From NCBI GenBank assembly GCA_964574815.1, contig CAZNPL010000049.1, forward strand, positions 1 to 44,010: DNA of 44,010 bases, read 5' to 3'. Source of the DNA: CAZNPL01 sp964574815. Lineage in GTDB: Bacteria; Planctomycetota; Phycisphaerae; UBA1845. The notes under the pieces are model-generated. The model searched no databases. It was given only the letters and a program-made list of their open reading frames with translations, and had not been told where the DNA came from. The translations under genes and the position numbers were made by a program. Below, one piece after another: positions 7,331 to 15,629 of this stretch. The stretch's first letter is position 1. Each line of letters begins with the position of its first letter.

Positions 7331-8381
7331 CGCCTTCACCGAAGAGGCTGGAGGCGTCGGCGCCGAGGCCCGGACGATCCCTCGGCAGCACGCGGTCGCC
7401 TTCCAAACGTAAAGCGTTGAACGGGTCGTCGGCCAGGAGCAGGTGGCCATCGAGGTCAACGACGTCGACCAGCGAGGCGATGTGGGTGGCCGCGGCGATG
7501 CCGAGCGACGTTTCGACCATGCAGCCGAGCATCACTTTGAGCTCGAAGGCTCGGGCGACGTGGATCATCCGAAGGGCCTCTCGGATGCCGCCGCACTTGG
7601 CGAGCTTGATGTTCACGCCCATGACGCATCCAGCGAGGGCGGGCAGGTCTTCGGCCGTGACGGAATCTTCATCGACGAAGATGGGCACGGGTGAGCGTTC
7701 GTGGAGTTGTCGGAGGGCGTCGTATTGACGGGGTTCGAGGGGCTGCTCGATCAACTCGAGTTCGAAGCGAGCGAGATCGGAAATGCGTTGGAGTGCGTTC
7801 TCGGGCGTCCAAGCGGTGTTTGCGTCGAGCCGCAGGCTTTTGCGCGGAGCAGCCTCCCGGATAATCGATAGCGTCTGCTCGTCCTGTTCGGTGCCGACTT
7901 TGATTTTCAGGGCCGAGAAGTCGGCGGCCTGCTCGAGTTTGCGGGCAATCAAATCCGGTTCGTCGATTCCGATGGTCATGGACGTGGGCGGCGTTTGAGT
8001 CGCGTCCAGCCCGATCAGCCGCCAGACGGGCAGGCCGAGTTTGCGCCCGATCCAATCATGGAGGGCGGCGTCCACCGCGGCGACGGTGGCCCGCTGGTCG
8101 GGGAACCGTCGAATCAATCGCTCGACAATCGGCACGACCTGGAACGGGTCGCGGCCTAGCAGCTCGGGCTCGGACTGGATCCGTTCGAGCGTCGATTCCA
8201 CGGATTCAAGCGACTGGCCGTAATAAGTCACGGGGGCGGCCTCGCCGAAACCGGCGGTTCCATCGTGTTCCAGCCTTACGATGATGCGACGCACCTCGGT
8301 GCCTTGGACGCTGCCGTGGGGTCGGGCGATGCGGAAGGCGTGTTTTGTGTGTGCGAGGATGCGGGCGCTGGTGAGTTTCAT
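7320..8381 (-). CDS. Enolase-superfamily epimerase (L-Ala-D/L-Glu epimerase or DgcA-like)
   Basis: About 353 residues. Features of the muconate lactonizing/dipeptide epimerase branch are FSALKIKVGT (KxK catalytic lysine), LRLDANTAWTPENAL (metal Asp), FELELIEQPLEP (metal Glu), PIFVDEDSV (metal Asp) and GVNIKLAKCGGIREA (second lysine). Family members epimerise L-Ala-D-Glu from murein. The close homologue DgcA racemises N-acetyl-D-Glu in a D-glutamate degradation route. Two contexts compete here. The gene overlaps the amidase gene, which fits muropeptide use. It also diverges from a DUF1611/DgcN-like gene, which fits DgcA. The ATG at 8381 matches the family's usual N-terminus, MKLTSARI. Confidence 0.85.
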   Translation of the reverse strand: MKLTSARILAHTKHAFRIARPHGSVQGTEVRRIIVRLEHDGTAGFGEAAPVTYYGQSLESVESTLERIQSEPELLGRDPFQVVPIVERLIRRFPDQRATVAAVDAALHDWIGRKLGLPVWRLIGLDATQTPPTSMTIGIDEPDLIARKLEQAADFSALKIKVGTEQDEQTLSIIREAAPRKSLRLDANTAWTPENALQRISDLARFELELIEQPLEPRQYDALRQLHERSPVPIFVDEDSVTAEDLPALAGCVMGVNIKLAKCGGIREALRMIHVARAFELKVMLGCMVETSLGIAAATHIASLVDVVDLDGHLLLADDPFNALRLEGDRVLPRDRPGLGADASSLFGEGDAT

Positions 8382-8638
8382 TTCGGCTGGGAGTCTAGCG
8401 GAAGGCGGGCGGAACGGCACGTGGCTTGAAGGGCGATAGTTGCGGCGGCGTTCGAATCTGGGGCCACGGTGACCGAAGTGCCGAATTCCGCCCTCGTTGC
8501 TCTCGCGCACCGACGGCGTGTAAACGCCGGCAGGCAAGCTGCCAATGGCACCCGATTGCTCGATCACGCAAAGCTGTTAAGGCCGACGGAGAGAAGTTAT
8601 GCGGCGATGCCGATAAGAGCTGTATGATTCCGGGGAGA
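8382..8638. other. Divergent intergenic region, epimerase/DUF1611
   Basis: Contains CGGCGT-GTAA-ACGCCG (8514-8529) and GGCAG-GCAAG-CTGCC small hairpins and the motif ATGGCACCC at 8545-8553, which recurs in other intergenic regions of the window. TATGAT at 8623-8628 could be a -10 for the plus-strand operon, but no -35 is convincing. Confidence 0.4.
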
Positions 8639-8658
8639 CTCCCACGTTCGTGGGGGAG
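8639..8658 (+). promoter_or_regulatory. Stem-loop covering the Shine-Dalgarno of the DUF1611 gene
   Basis: Bases 8639-8646 (CTCCCACG) pair with 8649-8656 (CGTGGGGG), with one G-U pair and a TT loop. The 3' arm contains most of GGGGGAG, the ribosome binding site six bases before the ATG at 8665. Translation of the operon's first gene could depend on opening this hairpin. The structure is seen; the regulatory role is inferred. Confidence 0.45.
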
Positions 8659-8664
8659 CACGCA

Positions 8665-9726
8665 ATGAGCCTTCGAACGAAAGACCGCCGTCCCCTCAGC
8701 GGCCGCATGCTGATAATGGCCGACGGATGCCTCGACATTTTCACGGCGAAGACGGCCGTAGGCCTCCTGCGCTATCGGCGTGATCGGGTGGTGGCCGTCC
8801 TGGACCGCCAACACTCGGGGCAGGATCTGGGATCGCTCGTATCGGCCGGGTCGGGCATTCCGATTGTGGCCTCGGTGGCCGAGGCATTGGCGCTACGTCC
8901 GACGACGTTCGTCATCGGGGCGGCGACGGCAGGGGGTCGGCTGCCGGCGGGATGGCGGGCCGAGATTCTGGCCGCTTTGCAGGCGGGACTGGATGTCGTC
9001 AACGGCTTGCACGAGCGGTTATCCGGCGATGTGGCGCTTCTGGAGGCGGCTGGTCGGTCGGGAGCACGCATCATTGACATCCGGCGGGGCGAGCAGGACT
9101 TTCCGGTGGCGGCGGGAAGGGCGCTGGGCACGCGGGCACATCGGATACTCACGGTCGGGACCGATTGCAACGTCGGAAAAATGGTGGTGTCGCTGGAACT
9201 CGTCCGGGAGCTTCGGGACCGCGGCTGCGAGGCTGAGATGGTGGCGACCGGGCAGACGGGCGTTCTGATCGAGGGGTCGGGCGTTTGTATCGACGCGGTG
9301 CTCAGCGACTTCATTGCGGGGGCGGCCGAGAGTCTGGTTTGCGAGCGCGGCGACTCGGAGCTTGTTGTGGTCGAGGGGCAGGGGTCGATCCTTCACCCGA
9401 GTTTTTCGGGGGTGGCGGTCGGACTGATGCACGGTGTGATGCCGGACAGTATGATTCTCTGCCATGCGGTCGGCCGGACGAGTTTTCGCGGTACGAACAT
9501 GGCGATTCCGCCGCTCGAGGAAGTGATCGCGTTGTATGAGGCCCTCATGAAGCCGTTGCATCCGTCCAAAGTGGTGGGCTTGGCGTTGAACTGCCACGGA
9601 CTGAGTGACAAGCAGGCGAAGCAAAGGGTGCGTGAGGTTCAGCGCGAGGTTCAATTGCCCACGACGGACTGCGTTCGCTTCGGGGCGGGGGTGCTGGCCG
9701 ACGCCGTGACGGCGCTGGCGACGTGA
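8665..9726 (+). CDS. DUF1611 family protein, DgcN-like
   Basis: About 353 residues. An N-terminal Rossmann-like half (GRMLIMADGCLDIFTAKTAV) precedes a C-terminal P-loop half with HRILTVGTDCNVGKMVVSLE, MVATGQTGVLIEG, LVVVEGQGSILHPSFSG and LCHAVGRTSFRG, the DUF1611 pattern. DgcN, a characterised DUF1611 member, acetylates D-glutamate so that the enolase-superfamily racemase DgcA can convert it. Here a DgcA-like gene lies divergently 283 bp away. The N-acyltransferase role is inferred from family and pairing. The ATG at 8665 has GGGGGAG six bases upstream; the GTG at 8650 lies inside the hairpin. The stop overlaps the next gene's start. Confidence 0.8.
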   Translation: MSLRTKDRRPLSGRMLIMADGCLDIFTAKTAVGLLRYRRDRVVAVLDRQHSGQDLGSLVSAGSGIPIVASVAEALALRPTTFVIGAATAGGRLPAGWRAEILAALQAGLDVVNGLHERLSGDVALLEAAGRSGARIIDIRRGEQDFPVAAGRALGTRAHRILTVGTDCNVGKMVVSLELVRELRDRGCEAEMVATGQTGVLIEGSGVCIDAVLSDFIAGAAESLVCERGDSELVVVEGQGSILHPSFSGVAVGLMHGVMPDSMILCHAVGRTSFRGTNMAIPPLEEVIALYEALMKPLHPSKVVGLALNCHGLSDKQAKQRVREVQREVQLPTTDCVRFGAGVLADAVTALAT

Positions 9727-11078
9727 CGATTCAACAGGCGGGACAGGGCACATATCCGCCGCGCGTGCGCATTGGCGTGGTGCTGCCTGAGGATCGGCGG
9801 CGGTCGGTCCGACTGGTCATTCCTGCAGACGGATTCTCGGCGAACGGTGAAGCGATCGAGCGCGGTCCGCTGGAGGCATTCGTCGCCGGCGACGATATCT
9901 TGGTAAAGCAAGGGCGCCGGCAGTCGGGTGCGCGTCGTGTCTGGTCGATTCAACCGCCGATAGAACGCGAAGACCTGGGCGTGCTCGCGTGCGACTGCGC
10001 GGCCGGTCGGGGTTTTCACTGGTCGACAAAGGTTGATGCGTTACTTCCAGGCCGTGTCGAACTTCACGTTCGGGACGGATTCCTGTTTGCGATCAACGAC
10101 GTGGCGACCGAGACTTACCTCAAGGGCGTGATCACGTCGGAGATGAGCGGGGAATGTCCGGCGGCGTTCCTGAAGGCGCAATGTATTGTCGCGCGATCGT
10201 GGATCGCGGCAGCAAGCGAGCGCAAACACGCCGATCTGGGCATTGATTTCTGCAACGACGACTGCTGTCAGCGGTACCAGGGCACAGGGTCGGTGACGAT
10301 CGCAGCGCGGGAGGCGGTCGAGGCGACCGCCGGCGAGGTGCTGATTCATCAATCGGGAGCGGTGGTGGATGCGAACTATTCCAAATCGTGCGGCGGCATC
10401 GTCGAGTCGCCCGAGGCGGTATGGGGCCTTGCCAAGGCGGGGCAGCGGTGCGTCGTGGACGCGCCTGAGTCGGACCGCACGCATACATTGTTCCCCATAA
10501 GCCCAGATTCTATCGGCGAGTACGTGCGGGGGGCGTGGCTTTCGGAATGCGGCGCGTATTGCAGCCCGAACGTGGTTCCGGACGGCGAAGTGTCGCGATA
10601 CCTGGGGCGGGTGGACGACGGTCTTGGGAGGTTTCGCTGGTCGGAGACTCGTTCGGCCGAGGAACTGGCGCAGATCCTGCTGGAGAAACACCTGGCGCCG
10701 AGCGGCTTGTGCGAGGACGGGGGGTGCCGGCGCGTTAACGATCTTCGGGTGACGCGGCGTGGTGCCGGCGGGCGGGCAACGCAGGTGCAAATCGATTATG
10801 CTGATCGCAATGTTGCGATGCGGCAGGTAACGATGGATGGTCAATATGACATACGGCATGCATTGCATGAATGGTTCCTGTACAGCAGTGCATTTGACGT
10901 TCGGATCGAGCGCGATGCGAAGGGTCGGGCGCAGCGGTTCGAGTTTGCGGGCGCCGGTTGGGGACACGGGGCGGGCATGTGCCAGATCGGCGCCCTGGGC
11001 ATGGCCTTGCAGGGGTTTGATCACGAGCGCATTCTGCAACACTATTTCGAGGGAGTGCGGATCGAAAAGAAGGCTTGA
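9723..11078 (+). CDS. SpoIID/LytB-domain peptidoglycan enzyme
   Basis: 451 residues. The SpoIID core is clear: TYLKGVITSEMSGECPAAFL (with the conserved catalytic glutamate of SEM), KAQCIVARSWIAAASE, CQRYQG, VVDANYSKSCGGIVES, and the C-terminal GWGHGAGMCQIGALGMALQG. SpoIID-family proteins are lytic transglycosylases that cut denuded glycan between MurNAc and GlcNAc. No signal peptide or membrane helix is visible, and reading back upstream in frame to a stop at 9633-9635 finds no better start, so the protein appears cytoplasmic, which is unusual. The GTG start overlaps the DUF1611 stop by four bases and its stop overlaps the murQ start region. Confidence 0.85.
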   Translation: MTIQQAGQGTYPPRVRIGVVLPEDRRRSVRLVIPADGFSANGEAIERGPLEAFVAGDDILVKQGRRQSGARRVWSIQPPIEREDLGVLACDCAAGRGFHWSTKVDALLPGRVELHVRDGFLFAINDVATETYLKGVITSEMSGECPAAFLKAQCIVARSWIAAASERKHADLGIDFCNDDCCQRYQGTGSVTIAAREAVEATAGEVLIHQSGAVVDANYSKSCGGIVESPEAVWGLAKAGQRCVVDAPESDRTHTLFPISPDSIGEYVRGAWLSECGAYCSPNVVPDGEVSRYLGRVDDGLGRFRWSETRSAEELAQILLEKHLAPSGLCEDGGCRRVNDLRVTRRGAGGRATQVQIDYADRNVAMRQVTMDGQYDIRHALHEWFLYSSAFDVRIERDAKGRAQRFEFAGAGWGHGAGMCQIGALGMALQGFDHERILQHYFEGVRIEKKA

Positions 11079-11080
11079 TC

Positions 11081-11989
11081 GTGATTGAGGATCGCGGACA
11101 TTTGTTGACCGAAGGGCGCAACGCTCGGTCGGGGTCGCTTGATACGGTGTCGGTCGCCGACGCGTTCGACGTTTTATCGGCGGAGGACGCGACAGTCAGC
11201 ACGGCGGTCGCAGAAGCGAAAGATGCGATCTGCGCCGCGGTCGAGCTCGTGATTGAGGCTTTTCAGCGTGGCGGGCGGCTGATTTATGTGGGGGCGGGGA
11301 CGAGCGGCCGGCTCGGTGTGCTGGATGCGGCCGAGTGCCCGCCAACGTTTCTGAGCGATCCGTCCATGGTGCAGGGCATCATCGCGGGGGGATGGGAGGC
11401 GTTGCGTCGCAGCGTAGAGGGGGCGGAAGATTGTCCGGCAGCGGGCTCGGCGGCGATCGACGCGAAGGAGGTCGGTGAACGCGACGTAGTCGTCGGGATC
11501 GCAACGGGTGGGACGACGACGTTTGTTCGAGCCGCTTTGGAGCGGGCTCGGGAGCGTGGGGCGCGCACGGTTTTCTTTGCATGCGTTCCGCAGGAGCAGG
11601 TTCCGGACGATGCCGACGTGTCGATTCGGGTCCTGACCGGTCCGGAGGTCATCGCCGGGAGCACGCGATTGAAAGCCGGCACCGCGACCAAAATGGTGCT
11701 GAACATGATCAGCACGTTGAGCATGGTCGGCATCGGCAAGGTCTACGAGAATCTGATGGTCGATCTGAACGCGAAGGCCTGCACCAAGCTGACCGACCGC
11801 GGGATTCGCGTGCTCGCCGAGTTGACGGGGCTGAAACGGGAGTCCGCGGCGGAGCTGCTCCAGCACGCCGACGGGCATGTCAAGACGGCGCTTGTGATGC
11901 AATTGGCCGGTGTGGATTGCGAAGAGGCGCGGCGGCGGTTGGATTTACACGGCGGTCGTGTTCGAGAGGCGGTGGGTCCGGCGGAATAG
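11081..11989 (+). CDS. murQ: N-acetylmuramic acid 6-phosphate etherase
   Basis: About 302 residues, normal for MurQ. It removes D-lactate from MurNAc-6-phosphate to give GlcNAc-6-phosphate in the cytoplasm. Visible family features are the SIS-domain start FQRGGRLIYVGAGTSGRLGV, the catalytic glutamate segment DAAECPPTFLSDPS, VVVGIATGGTTTFVR, and the second conserved region AGSTRLKAGTATKMVLNMIS, ending in a UBA-like helical domain. The GTG at 11081 is preferred, with AAGAAGG seven bases upstream; a TTG at 11075 overlaps the SpoIID stop. Its last 45 bases overlap the convergent symporter gene. Confidence 0.95.
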   Translation: MIEDRGHLLTEGRNARSGSLDTVSVADAFDVLSAEDATVSTAVAEAKDAICAAVELVIEAFQRGGRLIYVGAGTSGRLGVLDAAECPPTFLSDPSMVQGIIAGGWEALRRSVEGAEDCPAAGSAAIDAKEVGERDVVVGIATGGTTTFVRAALERARERGARTVFFACVPQEQVPDDADVSIRVLTGPEVIAGSTRLKAGTATKMVLNMISTLSMVGIGKVYENLMVDLNAKACTKLTDRGIRVLAELTGLKRESAAELLQHADGHVKTALVMQLAGVDCEEARRRLDLHGGRVREAVGPAE

Positions 11990-13417
11990 GCCGCCGAGGC
12001 AGAACGTCCAGACGGTTCCGATCACGATCCACCAGGGCCAGGCGATCCAGGGCTGCTTGGGATCCTGCGCGAACTTCACGACACAAAGAAGGGCCACGCC
12101 GGAGAGCATGACGGCGGGGTTGACGCCGTCTCGACCTCGCGCGCGGGTCAGCACGCCGAGCAGGAACACGCCCAGCAGGGAACCCAGCACGAGGCCGGCC
12201 CATTCAAATGCTTCCCAGAGCAGCTCTTCGGCCGAAGAGAAGGCGATGGCGATCAGGGTGAGGGCGGCGCCGAACACGACGGCGAAGCATCGGCCGGCGC
12301 GGACGTAGTGTCGTTCGTCGCGGTTGCGGGCGATATACGGCCGGTAGAAATCAACGACTGCGGTTGAAGATAGGGCCCCAAGGGCGGAATCGAGGCTGGA
12401 CATGGCGGCCGCAAAGATGCCCGCGAACAGAAGCCCGCGCAGGCCCCAGCCTGCCGGCGTCGCGTTGGCGATGAAGAACGGGAAGACGTAATCGGAGGGT
12501 GTGTTGGCCGGTGGCGCGGTCGCGGAGTGCGCCTGATAGTACGCCCAGAGCATGACGCCGACGGCGAGGAAAACGATCACGACGGGGAGGCCGATGATCG
12601 CGTTCATGGTCAGGGAAAGTTGGCCCCGTCTTACGTCGCGGCAGGTGAGCATTCGGTGGGTGAGGTCCTGGTCGGTGCCGAATACCGCAGCATTAAGAAA
12701 CAGCGTGTGGACCAGCAGGACGACGAAGGCGCGTTCGTCGTTGAGATGGAGGCTCCAGTTGAACACCTCGAATTTGCCCGCCTGTTGAGCGGCTGAGAGG
12801 TTCATGTCGATGGTTCCCGGCGTGGCCAGGAACAGGAAGACCAACGCCCCGACGGCGCTGCCGAGAAAGATCAGGGCCTGGAGGGCGTCGGTCCAGATGA
12901 TGGCCTTGATTCCGCCGAACGTGGTGTAGGCGATGGCCACCGCAGCGCAGCCGACGATCACGTATTCAAGCCGCCAGTCGAAAACGACGCTGACGGCTAT
13001 GGAGGCGGCCAGCAGGCGCAATCCGGAGCCGATGATTCGTGATGCGAAGAACAGCAAAGCGGCGGTGCCGCGCGTCCACGGTCCGAATCGCTGTCCGAGG
13101 TATTGATAGACGGTCGTGACGCGTCCGCCGTAGAAGGCCGGGATGAGCAGCCAGACGATCGCCATCCGGCCGAGGAAGGAGCCGAAGTAAAGCTGGAGGT
13201 AGTTGCAGTCGCCTGCAAAGGCGTCGCCGGGGACGCCGATAAAGGTCAGGGCGCTGAGTTCCGTTGCAAGAATCGACAAAGCGACGATCGGCCACGGTTG
13301 ACGGCGCCCGCCCAGAAAGTAATCATCGGTGGTCCGCTCTTTTCGTCCGGACCACAGCCCGATCGCAACGATTGCGAGGAAGTAGACGATCAGGACGCAC
13401 GCGTCGATCCAGGCCAT
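11945..13417 (-). CDS. Sodium:solute symporter (SSS family)
   Basis: 490 residues with about 12-13 hydrophobic helices. The N-terminus (DACVLIVYFLAIVAIGLWSG followed by RKERTTDDYFLGGR) and ALSILATELSALTFIGVPG are SSS signatures, and TVYQYLGQRFGPWTRG and FGGIKAIIWTDALQALIFLG fit the family's core. SSS proteins drive uptake of sugars, amino acids or sialic acids with sodium at the cytoplasmic membrane. The substrate is unknown. Flanking murQ and a ROK kinase suggest an amino sugar, by inference. The ATG at 13417 precedes the first helix. The 3' end overlaps murQ by 45 bp, antisense. Confidence 0.9.
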   Translation of the reverse strand: MAWIDACVLIVYFLAIVAIGLWSGRKERTTDDYFLGGRRQPWPIVALSILATELSALTFIGVPGDAFAGDCNYLQLYFGSFLGRMAIVWLLIPAFYGGRVTTVYQYLGQRFGPWTRGTAALLFFASRIIGSGLRLLAASIAVSVVFDWRLEYVIVGCAAVAIAYTTFGGIKAIIWTDALQALIFLGSAVGALVFLFLATPGTIDMNLSAAQQAGKFEVFNWSLHLNDERAFVVLLVHTLFLNAAVFGTDQDLTHRMLTCRDVRRGQLSLTMNAIIGLPVVIVFLAVGVMLWAYYQAHSATAPPANTPSDYVFPFFIANATPAGWGLRGLLFAGIFAAAMSSLDSALGALSSTAVVDFYRPYIARNRDERHYVRAGRCFAVVFGAALTLIAIAFSSAEELLWEAFEWAGLVLGSLLGVFLLGVLTRARGRDGVNPAVMLSGVALLCVVKFAQDPKQPWIAWPWWIVIGTVWTFCLGGLFRRTHRLSNTTAV

Positions 13418-13487
13418 GGGCTGAACAATAGCGTGTGTCACGGCGGATGTGTCAAGACGATGACGGCACACCGCACCGGGCAGATCG

Positions 13488-14438
13488 ATGGAGGAGACGC
13501 CGCCTAAAACTTACGTGGGCATCGACATCGGCGGCACGTACACGCGGCTGGCGATCGTGGACGCGTTCGGGCGCGTGCTGGCCGACCGCGAGACGGTTAC
13601 TCCTGCGGACAACGCCGGTGACGACCTGATTCGATGGCTGGATGAGGCGTATCACCTCTGCCGCAGCGAAATGTCGACCGCTCCGGCCCCGGAGGCCATC
13701 GGGGTCGGCGTGCCGGGGATTCTCGAGCCGGGGCGAACCGCGGTGGTCAAGGCCGTGAACCTGCCGTTCATCGAGGGGCTGCCGTTGCGCGATCGTCTGG
13801 TGGAGCGGACCGGTCAGGAGACCATTGTCGACTGTGACACGGTCACGGCGGGGTGGGGCGAGTTCTGCGTGCGGGAGAAGAGACCCCGACGATTCGCTTA
13901 TCTCTGCATCGGTACGGGCGTCGGCGGGGCCGTCATCATAGACGGCGAGATCGTGCGACATACGCACCACAGTGCCGGGCATCTGGGCCATCTGGCCTGC
14001 GACACAAGCGATGAGGCGAGGCCGTGTGCGTGCGGCTCGTATGGATGCCTGGAGGCGCATGTTTCGGGCCCGGTGTTGAACGAGGCGGCGCTGGCGGCGG
14101 GGCTGGAAAACGGGATTGCCGACATCGAGCCTCTGTACCAGGAGAATGATCCGGCGGCGACGCTGATCGTCGAGCAGGCCGCCCAGCGATTGGCGGTGGG
14201 GCTGATCAACGTGGCACACGTGTACCCGGTCGAAACGCTGGTGATCGGCGGCGGGGTGGCCGTTGGGGTGCCGTCGGTCATTCGGGAGGCGGGGTCGCTC
14301 GCGGCGCAGTCCGAAAGCACGCTCATTTCGGAGCAGATGCGTGTGGAGTTTACGGCGTTGCGGGAGTTCGCCGGCGTCGTCGGGGCGGCACTGCTTGCGG
14401 CGGAGCATGTCGAGAGGCTGCGGTCGCGTGATCGATGA
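13488..14438 (+). CDS. ROK-family sugar kinase
   Basis: 316 residues. The ATP-binding phosphate loop YVGIDIGGTYTRLAIVD, IGVGVPGILEPG, the sugar-site segment GHLGHLACD and the zinc motif CACGSYGCLEAHVSG (C-x-C-x4-C) define a ROK kinase. Members phosphorylate glucose, GlcNAc or ManNAc. Specificity cannot be read from sequence. Beside murQ and a transporter, GlcNAc or a related amino sugar is plausible. It is not AnmK, which belongs to another kinase family. It is divergent from the symporter gene across 70 bp, so the two may share a control region. Confidence 0.9.
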   Translation: MEETPPKTYVGIDIGGTYTRLAIVDAFGRVLADRETVTPADNAGDDLIRWLDEAYHLCRSEMSTAPAPEAIGVGVPGILEPGRTAVVKAVNLPFIEGLPLRDRLVERTGQETIVDCDTVTAGWGEFCVREKRPRRFAYLCIGTGVGGAVIIDGEIVRHTHHSAGHLGHLACDTSDEARPCACGSYGCLEAHVSGPVLNEAALAAGLENGIADIEPLYQENDPAATLIVEQAAQRLAVGLINVAHVYPVETLVIGGGVAVGVPSVIREAGSLAAQSESTLISEQMRVEFTALREFAGVVGAALLAAEHVERLRSRDR

Positions 14439-14506
14439 GGTGTGCGTTTGAGCAGGTCGGCGACGGCACGGGCAAAGGGGCCTTACCCTGCGTACGCGTT
14501 CAGCTC

Positions 14507-14585
14507 GCTGAGGAGGGTGTCATGGGCAACGCGGGTCTTGCCCGCCGGCAAGACCCACGTTGCCCGTGCCGCCGACGAACGGAAG
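14507..14585 (+). repeat. Dispersed palindromic repeat, copy B
   Basis: Inverted repeat with 19-nt arms at 14524-14542 and 14547-14565 (18 of 19 pair, 4-nt loop); the left arm is GGGCAACGCGGGTCTTGCC. Including the flanks GCTGAGGAGGGTG and GTGCCGCCGACGAAC it matches the reverse complement of copy A (1669-1750) almost throughout. It lies between convergent genes. Confidence 0.75.
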
Positions 14586-14691
14586 GAACGCACGGGCAAG
14601 CTCCCTAGACACGTACGAGCGTGGGTACGGCGCCCGATGGTTGTCGTGTCCGGTCGCTTGCGCTCCCGGCTCTGATAGGGCGCGTTACACT

Positions 14692-15525
14692 TCAGTCGAA
14701 CATGGATCGCAAGTAGGCGATGTCGTCCCTGATGGGATCGAGGCTGTTGCCGCGGGCTTTGTTTTCGATCGTCAAAGGGCCGGCGTATCCGCGGGCGCGT
14801 AGCTTGCTGATCACGCGCGGGATGTTGGCATCGCCCGTGCCGAGCGGGGCGTTCGATCCCCATTCCACTCCGGGCGCGGATGATGCGGTGCTGTCCTTGA
14901 TGTGAACGTGCCGGATGAGGTCGCCCAGTGCGCTGACCGCGCGGACAGCATCGCCGGTTCCGTAGGTCACGAAGTTCCCCGCGTCGAAATTGACTGCGAG
15001 ATTCCCGCGATCGACCGCGGCAATAAAGTCGCGCAGATCGTCCGCGGGCTCGGCGCCCGTTTCGGCCAGCAGTGAGACCTGATGCTCGGCGCAGGCGTCG
15101 GCCGCCCGGCGCACCCGGTCCAGCATGACGGCGTGGCGGCTGTCGCTGCGATCAGCGGGGATCGCACCGAGATGCGCGGCGAGCGTGTTCAGGCCGAGAG
15201 ACGCGGTCAACGCGGCGGCGGCGGTGAGGACGGAGAGTCGCTGTTCGAACACGTCGTCGGGTACGAGGCCGCCGGACTGGCGGATGGCGGCGGGCGAAGA
15301 ATAGTCCTCGCCGTCGAACCCGACGAACGCGCCGCTGAGCTCGACGCCGGTCCCTTTGACGGCCGCACGAATGTCGTCGGCTTGCGCCTCACTTACGGCT
15401 TGTTCGCCAAAGAAGCCCATCTGGACGGCGCGCAGGTCAAGGTCGCCGGCGATGGTGCGGATTGCTCTGATTGGATCGTCGCGGTCTATGGACCACGAGC
15501 AAATGCCAATTTCAAGGGACTGCAA
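14692..15525 (-). CDS. Sugar phosphate isomerase/epimerase-like TIM barrel
   Basis: 277 residues of the AP endonuclease 2/xylose isomerase-like TIM-barrel family. Visible are EIGICSWSID at the N-terminus, LGLNTLAAHLGA, SLLAETGAEP (metal Glu), LAVNFDAGNFVTYG (metal Asp/Asn), IRHVHIKDST (metal His with HxKD) and PLTIENKARG (metal Glu). Members isomerise or dehydrate small sugars and inositols. The substrate is unknown. It converges on the ROK kinase gene across 253 bp containing repeat copy B, so membership of the amino-sugar locus is uncertain. Confidence 0.85.
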   Translation of the reverse strand: MQSLEIGICSWSIDRDDPIRAIRTIAGDLDLRAVQMGFFGEQAVSEAQADDIRAAVKGTGVELSGAFVGFDGEDYSSPAAIRQSGGLVPDDVFEQRLSVLTAAAALTASLGLNTLAAHLGAIPADRSDSRHAVMLDRVRRAADACAEHQVSLLAETGAEPADDLRDFIAAVDRGNLAVNFDAGNFVTYGTGDAVRAVSALGDLIRHVHIKDSTASSAPGVEWGSNAPLGTGDANIPRVISKLRARGYAGPLTIENKARGNSLDPIRDDIAYLRSMFD

Positions 15526-15629
15526 GGTTCTTGTCTCCTCTCAGGCGGCTGATCGGTGGCGTTGTCATCAGTCGTCTTCATCGCTTGGCGGGAGCATGGG
15601 CACCCGATTTGATTCGCACTGCACTCAGC

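Noticed and set aside
13488..14438. ROK kinase as AnmK (anhydro-MurNAc kinase)
   Set aside because: AnmK belongs to a different kinase family; this protein has the ROK zinc motif and phosphate loop.
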